DNA of 64,000 nt from Tritonibacter multivorans (GTDB lineage: Bacteria; Pseudomonadota; Alphaproteobacteria; Rhodobacterales; Rhodobacteraceae), in assembly GCF_001458415.1 (NCBI RefSeq), contig NZ_CYSD01000021.1:62001-126000 (forward strand), read 5' to 3'. The translations under genes and the position numbers were made by a program. Below the pieces are notes generated by a model. It was given only the letters and a program-made list of their open reading frames with translations. It searched no databases and was not told where the DNA came from. How positions within the stretch are numbered: position 1 is the first letter of the stretch; every line of letters begins with the position of its first letter. Below are positions 47,024-55,538 of this stretch, in pieces.

Positions 47024-47941
47024 TTATTGCGCGATGAACAGGCTAAGGATGGATTGCGTGTCCACGCGGCCAGTGCCATCGATCAGGCCCGCAGGCACGG
47101 CGATTTCACCTTTGGCATAGGCATCGTTAACCAGCTGATCAATGTATCCTTCGGACTGGCCTTGCGAAACTGCGGTCACCACCATGCTGTAAAGTGCGGA
47201 CACCGCGGCCTCATCCGCTGCGGATTGCGCGGCCGTGGGGGCTGCGGCATCAGCAGTGCCCTGTCCGCGCAGAGCGGCAAGCGTGCCCGCCGTCATTTTG
47301 GCGATCATTTTATCGCTGTCGGACATCTCTTCCACGGCTGGGGTCGCCGTTTCGGCCGCCACAGGTGCAGCAGCAGCCACAACCGGCTCCGCCGCTTTGG
47401 GTTTGACGGTTGTAATGTCCACGGGGCTCGTCACTGGTTTCACCGGAGCCGCGTCTGCAGCTGTGGTTGAGCCTGTGGCTTGCGCCTCAGTGTCTGATCC
47501 GCCGCCCATCTGCAGGGCGACAACACCCAGACCGACGACCAATGCGCCAACCGCGGCCACCACCATCAACGGGCGGTTGCTTTTCTGTTCCGGTGCAGTC
47601 TTTGCCGGTGACCCAGGGTGTTGCACCGCTTTGGGCGACTGCTGGATCTTTGCCTGTTTCGGGAACGGCAGAGCCGCACCGTCGGAGGCCGGCTTGGCCC
47701 CGGCTTTGGAGGCCTGACCGCCCTGAGCCGGAACGGCCGCAAGCGGTGTTGCTGATTTGACCTGCGGCGCTTTATTGCGCTCCACCGCGACGCTCTGGAC
47801 ATTGGCAGATGCCCCAGAGGTCTGGCCTTTGACCGCCACTTTCAAATTACCAGAGGCCGAGATTGCCTCGATTTTGGTGGTTTTACTTTGCGGTTTTTCG
47901 TTGATCGCGTTTTCCACGATTTTTGGTTTTTTCTGCTGCAT
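47024..47941 (-). CDS. single-pass membrane protein of unknown function
   Basis: A 305-residue protein. Residues 1-122 are a low-complexity, basic cytoplasmic region rich in Lys, Ala and Pro; one transmembrane helix (about 126-146, LMVVAAVGALVVGLGVVAL); residues 147-300 are an Ala/Thr/Pro-rich periplasmic linker and a short helical C-terminus (MSDSDKMIAKMTAGTLAAL...LFIAQ). ATG 47941 has GGGGGG upstream; a TTG one codon earlier is rejected. The layout resembles SPOR/TonB-like envelope proteins without the named domain. Two CtrA-like sites precede it. It is on the same strand as the LysM genes, 136 bases away. Confidence 0.75.
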   Translation of the reverse strand: MQQKKPKIVENAINEKPQSKTTKIEAISASGNLKVAVKGQTSGASANVQSVAVERNKAPQVKSATPLAAVPAQGGQASKAGAKPASDGAALPFPKQAKIQQSPKAVQHPGSPAKTAPEQKSNRPLMVVAAVGALVVGLGVVALQMGGGSDTEAQATGSTTAADAAPVKPVTSPVDITTVKPKAAEPVVAAAAPVAAETATPAVEEMSDSDKMIAKMTAGTLAALRGQGTADAAAPTAAQSAADEAAVSALYSMVVTAVSQGQSEGYIDQLVNDAYAKGEIAVPAGLIDGTGRVDTQSILSLFIAQ

Positions 47942-48005
47942 CAATGCCCCCCCGGAATGTGACTTGTCACAGTTCTAAACGCCAAATAGAAACTCTTTGA
48001 ATTTA

Positions 48006-48021
48006 GTAACCATTTGTTAAC
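48006..48021. promoter_or_regulatory. CtrA-like binding site
   Basis: GTAA-CCATTTG-TTAAC matches the CtrA consensus TTAA-N7-TTAAC with one mismatch. It lies 65 bases upstream of the membrane protein start. Confidence 0.5.
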
Positions 48022-48101
48022 TATCGGTCCGATGCCTGTCAACATATTGTGGGATTCTAACAAGTTCCCCATAGGATATCTGCCATAGCTCGCAGCATTA
48101 G

Positions 48102-48117
48102 TTAACAAAGCCCTAAC
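48102..48117. promoter_or_regulatory. second CtrA-like binding site
   Basis: TTAA-CAAAGCC-CTAAC matches the CtrA consensus with one mismatch, 161 bases upstream of the same gene. Confidence 0.45.
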
Positions 48118-48206
48118 AATCCAAAGGGTTACCCGCTGCACGCTGCGCGTTCTGGGGGCTTTCCTCGCTTTGGTGCGATATTTCCGGGTCAATATGACAG
48201 AAAATC

Positions 48207-48244
48207 AGCGCAAATCCTGAGGGGCTCGCCCCGAGAATTGCGCT
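48207..48244 (-). terminator. hairpin at the end of the nucleotidyltransferase gene
   Basis: Inner GGGGC-TC-GCCCC (48221-48232) within an outer AGCGCAA/TTGCGCT pair (48207-48213, 48238-48244). The gene's stop codon lies in the outer arm. Followed on the minus strand by GATTTTC; moderately convincing. Confidence 0.55.
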
Positions 48245-49277
48245 AAATGCAGCGGCTGACCGATGGGTTTCTGCCCGGCGGCCAAATCATATGACGCAAA
48301 GGGCGCGACAGCCGCTGCCCCACCTGCAAACAAGCCCATTCGGCGCGACCCAAACCGGGAAACCGCATTTTCCACAGCCGCCGTTGGTGCAACGCCTGCT
48401 GTAGACGGCCCTGCGGCAGGGGCCATGGCCCCCGCAGCCCAAACAAATGCGCCAGCATCAACAATTGCAGATCCAGCGCCAATGCAAACCGTGGATGGGC
48501 GGCCTTGGCCCGCAACCACGCCCAGTCAAGCGGCGCGTCTTCCTCCTGCATTTGCGCGGCCAGAACCAGCAAATAGCGCAGATTGCTGGCCCCGCTGATC
48601 AAGGCCGTGTGGTGCAGCATGTCGTGGCTGATATTGATCAAGAACCGCAAGCTTGCATCTGGCACCCACATGCGCGCGCCATCCCGTGTAACCAGCTGTA
48701 GACGTGAAGGCGCGCCCAGACCGCCGCTCGGCGGCAAGTTCCAGTCCTCTTCGTCCAGAAGCACGGAAATTCGACGTGGCAGGCTTGCGTGCATATCGAG
48801 GCTGGCAACAGCCCCCTGACGCCAGAAACTGCCCGGAGAATGCGCATCTTCGCTGTCCTCCAGAGCTGCAAAACCCATCTCGGCCAGCACCTCTTGCCCT
48901 TTGGCCAGATCCTCCGGGGCAAGGATCATATCAATGTCAATCATCACCCGTGGAAAGCCCGCGGGGTCCGACCGGGCAGCCATATCAGAGGCCCCTTTGA
49001 TCAGTGCAGGCACAATCCCCGCGGCGTTCAAGGCTGCGACCACCTCGCAGGTAAGCGTCCACATTTGCCGGTTGCGGCTGCGGGTCGCGGTTTCGAGTGT
49101 TTCAAGGTAGGCCTCGGCATCGGCATCCGCCTGCACGTCGCTTGCGGCAAGGCTGCGACTGAGAAAGGCCGCCACGAAATGCTCATTTGCAGTGTTGACC
49201 AGTTCGAACCAATCCAAATTGCCGCTAAAGTCGCCATTGAGGCAGGCCGCCAGCCGTTCTGTCGCAGAGCGCCCCAT
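48243..49277 (-). CDS. nucleotidyltransferase-family protein (PF14907 type)
   Basis: A 344-residue protein with the pattern ALIKGASDMAARSDPAGFPRVMIDIDMIL (about residues 100-128): the Lys-Gly, Arg and Asp-x-Asp residues are the marks of the NTP_transf_5 group of nucleotidyltransferases. The rest is helical. It is coupled to the upstream kinase by a TAATG overlap. In other bacteria such proteins occur with HprK-related kinases and PqqD-like proteins in uncharacterised envelope or peptide systems; its substrate is unknown. Confidence 0.78.
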   Translation of the reverse strand: MGRSATERLAACLNGDFSGNLDWFELVNTANEHFVAAFLSRSLAASDVQADADAEAYLETLETATRSRNRQMWTLTCEVVAALNAAGIVPALIKGASDMAARSDPAGFPRVMIDIDMILAPEDLAKGQEVLAEMGFAALEDSEDAHSPGSFWRQGAVASLDMHASLPRRISVLLDEEDWNLPPSGGLGAPSRLQLVTRDGARMWVPDASLRFLINISHDMLHHTALISGASNLRYLLVLAAQMQEEDAPLDWAWLRAKAAHPRFALALDLQLLMLAHLFGLRGPWPLPQGRLQQALHQRRLWKMRFPGLGRAEWACLQVGQRLSRPLRHMIWPPGRNPSVSRCI

Positions 49278-50476
49278 TACGCCCCCTGCGCCCATTCTGG
49301 AAACTGGTCATCTGGCATCGGCTCCTGATCTCCCCTGTCCGCCAACGCCATGAGGGTCGACACGGCTGGGTCCAGATCACTGTAGCGAAACGCAAAGCAA
49401 TGCGCCTTGTCCAGACAGGCCGCAAGGGCGCGGAACTCCGCCGGGTCGAGCTCTTCCGTGCCGGACCAAGAGGCCGCAATCATGCGCGACAGCACCTCCG
49501 GCACGTCAAGAGGCGTCACCTCTGGCTGCGCGACCGGGCCCGGCACACGGTCCAGAAAAACCACCCATCTTACTGGCAGCGCGGCAGAGGCAATATCCCC
49601 CTCCCCACCAGAGAGCGGCAGATACCGCACATGCTGCGCGTCCGGGCGCAGGTAACTGCGGGCCGCTTCTATCTGGCCCGCCAGTGGCCACCCCTCATTT
49701 GACGTATCCTGCCCCGAAAACAGGGCCCAGGAACCGGTTTTCAAAGTCGCCGGAAAAGGCACGGCCTGCACGGCACCATCCCACCCCAACAGCGCAAGGT
49801 CATCCCCACACAGGTGGCAGCCCGCACGGGCCAATGACATCGCCAAGGTGCTTTTCCCCGCTCCGGGGTCGCCAACAATCAACATGGCAGCGGGTGCCTG
49901 TGTTGCGGTCCGCACCGCAACCACAGCGGCATGCAGCAACAGAGGGTCGATAAGATCGAGGAGCACATCGGTCAGCGCCAACTTCAAAAGCGGCGCCACC
50001 GCATCCGCACGCCCCAGGCGCGGGTCGCCCCCGCGCGCAGCCACACAGCCGCCGTCCTTATGGCGGGAAACCGTGATCCAGGCCTCTGTTGGTGTGGCGC
50101 CTTCGAGCCACGCGGCCTCTGGCACAGTGACATGCGCGTAGATCGGCGCAAGTTCTTGGAAAAATTCATCATCCGAATAGCAGAGACCAATTCTGAAACC
50201 CGCCATGTCAAGGATCTGAACATGCGCAACGGCACAGTCTTCGCCCCCAACCTGCAGCGGCTCCAGCGCGCCCGCGACGGTGAGATCTTCAAGGGTCGGA
50301 TCCGGCAACACCGCAGAGCCCGCATTCCGATACACGCCACACTGAAGGCGTGGCCAAACGGCTGCCACCTCCGCGCTGAGGGCTAAGAGGGACTGTTTCT
50401 CGGGAAGAAATAGATAGGACACGCCTTTTATTGCCGTCAATTCGGCATGCGGCGCAGGAACAAGAAGGGTCTGCAT
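49277..50476 (-). CDS. PqqD-like/HprK-like fusion kinase
   Basis: A 399-residue protein. Residues about 1-90 resemble a PqqD-like (peptide-recognition) domain: GVSYLFLPEKQSLLALSAEVAAVWPRL has the hydrophobic LALSxxxAxVW pattern. Residues about 175-390 form an HPr kinase-like core with Walker A IVGDPGAGKSTLAMSLARAG and CGDDLALL. HprK-related kinases usually come with a separate PqqD-like protein; here the two seem to be joined. The partner nucleotidyltransferase follows (TAATG), and a small basic protein precedes. The kinase domain is clear; the PqqD call is by eye. Confidence 0.72.
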   Translation of the reverse strand: MQTLLVPAPHAELTAIKGVSYLFLPEKQSLLALSAEVAAVWPRLQCGVYRNAGSAVLPDPTLEDLTVAGALEPLQVGGEDCAVAHVQILDMAGFRIGLCYSDDEFFQELAPIYAHVTVPEAAWLEGATPTEAWITVSRHKDGGCVAARGGDPRLGRADAVAPLLKLALTDVLLDLIDPLLLHAAVVAVRTATQAPAAMLIVGDPGAGKSTLAMSLARAGCHLCGDDLALLGWDGAVQAVPFPATLKTGSWALFSGQDTSNEGWPLAGQIEAARSYLRPDAQHVRYLPLSGGEGDIASAALPVRWVVFLDRVPGPVAQPEVTPLDVPEVLSRMIAASWSGTEELDPAEFRALAACLDKAHCFAFRYSDLDPAVSTLMALADRGDQEPMPDDQFPEWAQGA

Positions 50477-50589
50477 GAACAGCCTCGACCAAGATCAAAG
50501 AATACCAAAACCAGATTAGACAGAATTCAAAACGCGCAACGAGACCCGGCTTCGCACCACCGGATCCCGTCGTTCATTGGTGACGTCAA

Positions 50590-50835
50590 TCAGGCTCTGT
50601 ACTTCCGACGCTTGCGCTTCACGATTCTGCGGATTTTCTTGATCTTCTTCTTGCGGCGTTTGCTGTGGCCGCCCCCGGAGCGCATGAAGTTCGATGCATC
50701 GGCATCTTTGGTGGTCGACAGCAGCACAACAAGCGCGGCCGGCGTGGCGGCTGCGAATCTGCCAGCCTTGGCCAAAAGGGCGCGCCGCTCTGGGGAATCT
50801 GGTTTATCTATGAGGTCTTTATCGTGTTCGGACAC
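50590..50835 (-). CDS. small protein with hydrophobic core and Arg/Lys-rich tail
   Basis: An 81-residue protein read from GTG 50835, which has GGAGG eight bases upstream; a TTG at 50850 overlaps that site and is rejected. It has an acidic N-terminus (1-16), an SPERRALLAKAGRF segment, a hydrophobic stretch (27-42, AAATPAALVVLLS), then DADASNFMRSGGG and a tail (59-80) in which 17 of 22 residues are Lys or Arg. It lies 113 bases upstream of the PqqD/HprK-like kinase on the same strand. It could be that kinase's peptide substrate or a membrane-tethered polyanion binder; no family recognised. Confidence 0.6.
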   Translation of the reverse strand: MSEHDKDLIDKPDSPERRALLAKAGRFAAATPAALVVLLSTTKDADASNFMRSGGGHSKRRKKKIKKIRRIVKRKRRKYRA

Positions 50836-50853
50836 TGGGAAATCCTCCAATCA

Positions 50854-50861
50854 TTAACCAT
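50854..50861. promoter_or_regulatory. CtrA half-site upstream of the small basic protein
   Basis: TTAACCAT, the exact CtrA 8-mer half-site, lies 18 bases upstream of the GTG start. It may link this module to the same cell-cycle or motility regulator as the CtrA-like sites at 48006 and 48102. Confidence 0.35.
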
Positions 50862-51115
50862 AATACTTTGCGAAACTTTCACAAAAACATCAAGGTCACA
50901 TACAACCCAAACGGGAGCCACTCCAGTTTCGGGAACGCTAACACGGGCTTAAGGCCATGCAAAAAAACATTTTTTTATTCCCATAACGAATTCTTGTGCC
51001 ACCCTATAGGGGCGCGACGAAAACTGTGGTATTCAATTGATTAATATTGGCATGGTTCGCCAATTTTTGTTCCCGGATTGTCCGGTTTGTTTGTTTAAGT
51101 GGTGTACGTGGTTTC

Positions 51116-52651
51116 ATGGTGAACAAAGTGAGGGCCGGCACTGTCGGCGCCAGCGTCCGCAATGTCGGATGGGCCTACGCGTCTTTTTTCTGCACCAAGG
51201 GGCTGAATCTGGCCTCTGTTGTCATTCTCGCTTGGTATTTGGACCCGGCGGAATTCGGCGTTATGGCAATTTGCCTTGCGGTAATGAGTTATCTCGAAAT
51301 CATCTCGCAGTTTGGCATGGGGTCGGCGCTCATCTCCGCTCAGGAGAAGATCGAGGAAACCGCCTCCGCCGTGTTCATTGGCGGGCTGACGTTCTCCCTG
51401 TTGTTACTCGCCCTGTTATGGCTCACCGCCGCACCAGTGGCCGCTTGGTACGGTGACGCACAGCTGGCGGACCTGCTGCCGATCATTGGCTTTGCGCTGG
51501 TGGTACATGCGCTGACCACGGTGAATACCAGCTTTCTGTACCGCGAACTGAAGCTCAAACAGAAGCTTCTGCCTGACACGGCCAAGGGCCTGTGCAAAGG
51601 GGTGGTGGCCATCACACTGGCCCTGCTAGGGTTTGGCGTGTGGTCTCTGGTTCTGGGCCATTTGGCCGGTGCGGTTGCCGCCACGCTTGTGACGTGGTGG
51701 GTGCGCCCCTGGTGGCCCAGCAAATGGCCAGACCTTGCAACCTTCCGCTATATCTTTGGCTTTGGCGGCCACCTAATCGGGGCGCAGACCATCAATGCAA
51801 CGCCGCGCCTGCTGGACAATCTGCTGGTGGGCAAAATCCTTGGCATGCAGGCGCTGGGGATCTATTCGCTGGCGTTCCGCATTCCCGAACTTGGCATCAA
51901 GAGCTTTACCAATGTGGTGGGGTCGGTGCTGCATCCGGTGATGTCCCGCCTGCAGTCGGATCGGGCAGAGCTTGTGGCCTATTACTATGGGGCACTGAAG
52001 TATTCGGCCCTGTTGATGTTTGGCGCGGGCGCTGGCATCGCGGTGATGGCAGAACCCATGGTGCATCTGCTGTACCCGCCAAAATGGTACCCGATGATCG
52101 AGATCATGCAGCTGATCGCCGTCGCCTTTGCCATTGGAACGATCAATATGGTTCCGGGCAATGTGTTCAAGGCGCTCAACCGCACCGATCTGATGTTCAA
52201 GGTTTCGCTGATCAACCTGCCGTTCTTCCTGATCCTGCTGTGGCTTGCTGTGCCGCATGGGATTGTGGCCGTGGCAATGGTGCAGCTGGCGCTGGCGGTG
52301 ATCCGGTTTGTGCCGAACTACCTGCTGCTGCGCCGGGCGATCGACATCACCGCCCGCAGTACATTTGCCGCGCTATTGCCCGGCGCAGTCAGCGCCCTGT
52401 CCGGCGCGGCCGCCGGCTTGGTGATCCTGCATTCTGGTCTTAGCGCCGAAAGCGCATTATCGCGCCTGCTGTTCACCGCCCTTGCCTTTACGCTGGCCTA
52501 TCTGTGCGTTGCAGCACTCACCGCGCCAGAGGCCACAAGCGCGATCCTAAAGCGTCTGAGCCGTAGGTTCAGCAAATCCAACAAACCCCCAAAAGGATCA
52601 CCCGCCCCCCAGTCACCCTCCTCGAACCGCGCGAAGGCGGCGCGAAACTGA
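51116..52651 (+). CDS. polysaccharide flippase (MOP/Wzx-type)
   Basis: A 511-residue membrane protein with about 12-14 helices and the oligosaccharide flippase/stage V sporulation B-like pattern (FFCTKGLNLASVVILAWYLDPAEFGVMAI at the start; FGGHLIGAQTINATPRLLDNLLVGKILG near 210). It flips lipid-linked repeat units for exopolysaccharide export. ATG 51116 is chosen since the first helix follows it; upstream in-frame TTG 51047 would add an unlikely Cys-rich leader. It is divergent from the small basic protein and ends in a bidirectional terminator. Confidence 0.9.
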   Translation: MVNKVRAGTVGASVRNVGWAYASFFCTKGLNLASVVILAWYLDPAEFGVMAICLAVMSYLEIISQFGMGSALISAQEKIEETASAVFIGGLTFSLLLLALLWLTAAPVAAWYGDAQLADLLPIIGFALVVHALTTVNTSFLYRELKLKQKLLPDTAKGLCKGVVAITLALLGFGVWSLVLGHLAGAVAATLVTWWVRPWWPSKWPDLATFRYIFGFGGHLIGAQTINATPRLLDNLLVGKILGMQALGIYSLAFRIPELGIKSFTNVVGSVLHPVMSRLQSDRAELVAYYYGALKYSALLMFGAGAGIAVMAEPMVHLLYPPKWYPMIEIMQLIAVAFAIGTINMVPGNVFKALNRTDLMFKVSLINLPFFLILLWLAVPHGIVAVAMVQLALAVIRFVPNYLLLRRAIDITARSTFAALLPGAVSALSGAAAGLVILHSGLSAESALSRLLFTALAFTLAYLCVAALTAPEATSAILKRLSRRFSKSNKPPKGSPAPQSPSSNRAKAARN

Positions 52652-52680
52652 TGGGGGCGGCTGGGCTGCAGAAAACACAA

Positions 52681-52705
52681 AAGGCGGGCATCGCCGGCCC
52701 GCCTT
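52681..52705. terminator. bidirectional terminator between flippase and lyase genes
   Basis: AAGGCGGGC (52681-52689) and GCCCGCCTT (52697-52705), loop ATCGCCG; plus side has CTTCTGTTTT, minus side TTTTGTGTTTT. Serves the two convergent genes. Confidence 0.85.
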
Positions 52706-52773
52706 CTGCTTCTGTTTTATGTCTGCGCCAAGGCCACCCTCATCCCGAGGCCGACCGCATGGCGCGGCGCGCC

Positions 52774-55011
52774 TTAGGCCAGCAGCGCGTCTGCGAACAG
52801 CTCAATGCTGTCGATCCGCAGCGGCTCGCCACCATCGGCATAGCCCTGCAGGACAATGGCGTCACCGGCGGCGATCTGGATGTCCTCGATCACGTGGCGG
52901 GCCAGGCTGTCCTTGGAGGCCAGGTTCTGTTCGGTTTCGGCGTTCCAGGTCCAGGCATCCACGACCTCGCCGCCAACGACAACCTCGAGGAAGCTGGCGC
53001 CATCGGCCTCATCAAAGTAATCGATCGCGATGTCATAGATGCCGGTCTCACCTTCAAAGAAGGTCGACGCAGTGCCTTCGCCACCGCCTTTGACGCGGAT
53101 CACGTCACCACCAGAGGCATGACCGTTGGATTCAATCCGGAAGCCATCCTCGAGCAGCAGAGATTCTGCTTCGATCTTGATCGGGTCAATATCGACACCG
53201 CTTTCAAAGGTGTCTTCACCCATGACTTCACCAACCAGCTGCGGACGCAGGTCAACATAATCCACACGCAGCGGCTCTTTGCCCTGGCCTTTGCCAACAA
53301 GGGTGACGGTGTCGCCTTCGTTGATCTCAACCCCCTCAATAACCCGCTCAGTCAGGGTTTTGTTGTTTGCCAGATCAGACCCGAGGTCCTTGTTCCACTT
53401 CCAAGAGTCGACAGCCTTGCCGTTCACCAGCACCGAAAGCTCGGCTTTGCCGTCGTTTTCATCGAAGTAACCGATCACAAGATCATAGGTGCCACTGGCG
53501 CCATCAAAGGCCAGCTCGGCCTCCCCTGCTTTGGTGCCTTTGACCTGCAGGACATCATCACCAGAAGCTGCGTTGTTGCTGGACTCAAAGAAGCCCTCGA
53601 TGATTTTGAAATCTTCGGCTTCAACCCGCATCGCAGAGCCAGAAGAGCCAGTGCCGGAAGAGCCAGAGCCAGCGGACCCAGAAGACCCGGTGTCGTCGGA
53701 CGACCCGCTGTCGGAGACACCACCTGCGCCAGTGTCAGAGCCGCCGGACCCTGTGTCGGTCGGCGTCTCAACCGGTGCCGTGGCAACATCACCGTCGATC
53801 AAACCGTTGATGTAGTCTTCGATATTGGAAATACCGTCACCATCCGCATCGCCGTGAGCGTCGAATTTGTTCGGGTTGGTACCCATGGTCTTTTCAACCG
53901 CATCCGGGATACCGTCTTTGTCGCTGTCCTTCGGCGCGGCGACGTTTTTGCCAAAGTCGTAACCGCCAACCTGATCCGGGCTGTCGATAATGCGCCCTGT
54001 GCCATCTTTGACAGACTGGATGATCCGCTCGTCCACGTCGTTCAGCTCCGGGTAGCGCGCACCGGCGTTGGACAGAACATGGTCCACCACCTGCGACGAC
54101 GGCAGGACGGTCACATTGCTCGGCTCGAACACATATTTGTTTTTGATTTTGGACGTCGCGCCACCGTCAACTTCGGCGATGTTGTCTTCGAGGTAGTAAG
54201 CGGTGCCGGCCTCAGGGGATTTCAGCTGGATCGCCGCGCGACCCGCCGAGTCCTTACCCGCAATATAAGCGTTGCCGATGATATGCGCGGTGGTGCCTTC
54301 GTGGCCAAGCAAGCCATTGGGGCCGTAGTTGTAGACAACGTTGTTGATGAACTCGATCTGCTTGGAGTCATCCTTTACGGTCATATTGCGGAATTCATTG
54401 TGCGCAATCAGGTTGCCAACAATGGTGACATTCTCTGCGCCATCACCAACCAGCAGACCCATGGAGTGGTCGCCTTTGGAGTGAATAGAGCTCTGCAGAG
54501 CTTCGGCCATAATGTTGTTGGAAATGGTGACGTTCTGGGCGCCGTACCAGACAGTGACCAGCTCATCGATGGACCAGCTGAAGGAGTTGCTGTCAACGAT
54601 CACGTTTTTAACGGTGTGAGAGCTGGACCCGATGGACAGACCATCGCGGTTGTCGGGGGTGTCACCATCGCCGTCGCCGGGACGGAACTGCATGCCGCGA
54701 ACGATGACGTTGTCCTCGACGATGCGCAGCTTCGCACCTGTGACTGTGACACCATTGGGCGAGGTCTGACCAGCGATGGTCACATCGCCATTCACCTTGA
54801 TCATATCCTTGAGGTTGATCTCACCGCTGACGTCAAAAACAACGATCCGAGGACCGTCCTGTTGTTCCAGCGCCCAGCGCAAGGACCCCTTGCCGGAGTC
54901 GTTCAGGTTGGTGACATGGATGATTTCGCCGCCTCGACCGCCGGTGGTTTCAGCGCCAAAGCCTTCTGCACCGGCGAAGGCAAGGTCTGCTGCGTTGGTG
55001 GTGGTGCTCAT
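52774..55011 (-). CDS. pectate-lyase-like polysaccharide lyase with Ca-binding and repeat domains
   Basis: A 745-residue protein. Residues about 10-330 are a right-handed parallel beta-helix of the pectate lyase type (EGFGAETTGGRGGEIIHVTNLNDSG, DVTIAGQTSP, NVIVRGMQFRPGDGDGDTPD, NIMAEALQSSIHSKGDHSMG). A thrombospondin-3-like calcium segment follows (DSDKDGIPDAVEKTMGTNP, DADGDGISNIEDYING), then a Ser/Gly/Asp linker and two homologous carbohydrate-binding-like repeats of about 115 residues (RVEAEDFKI... and KIEAESLLL...). There is no signal peptide, so export would need a type I system through the Gly/Asp-rich C-terminus. It may trim the local exopolysaccharide. Confidence 0.87.
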   Translation of the reverse strand: MSTTTNAADLAFAGAEGFGAETTGGRGGEIIHVTNLNDSGKGSLRWALEQQDGPRIVVFDVSGEINLKDMIKVNGDVTIAGQTSPNGVTVTGAKLRIVEDNVIVRGMQFRPGDGDGDTPDNRDGLSIGSSSHTVKNVIVDSNSFSWSIDELVTVWYGAQNVTISNNIMAEALQSSIHSKGDHSMGLLVGDGAENVTIVGNLIAHNEFRNMTVKDDSKQIEFINNVVYNYGPNGLLGHEGTTAHIIGNAYIAGKDSAGRAAIQLKSPEAGTAYYLEDNIAEVDGGATSKIKNKYVFEPSNVTVLPSSQVVDHVLSNAGARYPELNDVDERIIQSVKDGTGRIIDSPDQVGGYDFGKNVAAPKDSDKDGIPDAVEKTMGTNPNKFDAHGDADGDGISNIEDYINGLIDGDVATAPVETPTDTGSGGSDTGAGGVSDSGSSDDTGSSGSAGSGSSGTGSSGSAMRVEAEDFKIIEGFFESSNNAASGDDVLQVKGTKAGEAELAFDGASGTYDLVIGYFDENDGKAELSVLVNGKAVDSWKWNKDLGSDLANNKTLTERVIEGVEINEGDTVTLVGKGQGKEPLRVDYVDLRPQLVGEVMGEDTFESGVDIDPIKIEAESLLLEDGFRIESNGHASGGDVIRVKGGGEGTASTFFEGETGIYDIAIDYFDEADGASFLEVVVGGEVVDAWTWNAETEQNLASKDSLARHVIEDIQIAAGDAIVLQGYADGGEPLRIDSIELFADALLA

Positions 55012-55103
55012 GGGTTATCCTTTTCTCGATACTGGCGGTTTTATCCGCCCGGCCTCCTGGCCTCGACTTTGACACGGGTCTTCTGCCCGCCAAGTCGCTC
55101 GTT

Positions 55104-55205
55104 GGGTTTCGCGTTCGGTTTTACGGTCGCTTATGCGTATGTAAGTGCGTTCGGGTTGGTGTTTCGGTTTGTGTATTCGTCTGTGGTTTCGGGTTTCGCG
55201 TTCGG
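55104..55205. repeat. direct repeat in the lyase 5' leader
   Basis: GGGTTTCGCGTTCGG occurs at 55104-55118 and 55191-55205, 87 bases apart, with several partial TTCGGGTT/TTTCGGTT copies between them. Confidence 0.65.
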
Positions 55206-55423
55206 GGTTGCGTTCATCCAATCGCCACCACGCAGTTGGTTTGCTGCGCCGCGGCTTCCGGAGTGCGTCCTACACTTCATCCAAGAGATTTGGAAATTAC
55301 TAATCAGCGGAATTAGACCACAGTTGGGCGGAACCTTGCCACTTTGTGCCAGATTCACGGTTTCGGGGGCAAAACTGAGCGAAATCGCGCTTTTTGTCGG
55401 CAATACGCTGCCAGATTTACGAT

Positions 55424-55435
55424 ATGTGATCACAT
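55424..55435. promoter_or_regulatory. palindromic site upstream of the GT fusion gene
   Basis: ATGTGATCACAT is a perfect 12-base palindrome (TGTGA directly joined to TCACA), 104 bases upstream of the GT start. A regulator operator is likely; CRP-type sites need a six-base spacer, so another dimeric regulator fits better. Confidence 0.45.
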
Positions 55436-55538
55436 TTTTCACCAGTGAGAGGTTGGCACAAATGTACAAAAACAAAAGTTTTGAAAACTTCACCCTAGGT
55501 CAACAGCCGTCGCTGCGCCCGACTCAAAGGGGGCTGTC

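Larger units (their letters stand above)
47942..48242. other. AT-rich gap with CtrA-like sites
   Basis: 301 bases between the membrane protein start and the end of the nucleotidyltransferase gene, both on the minus strand. It holds two CtrA-like sites (48006-48021 and 48102-48117) and, at its right end, the nucleotidyltransferase terminator hairpin. It is clearly less GC-rich than its neighbours, consistent with a promoter region. Confidence 0.6.
55012..55538. other. gap between lyase and GT genes, with skewed leader and palindrome
   Basis: 527 bases. The first 210 are a strongly G+T-rich plus strand (C+A-rich in the lyase leader) containing a 15-base direct repeat at 55104-55118 and 55191-55205. 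The centre is AT-richer and non-coding. Near the right end is a perfect 12-base palindrome (55424-55435). Promoters of both divergent genes should lie here. Confidence 0.6.
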
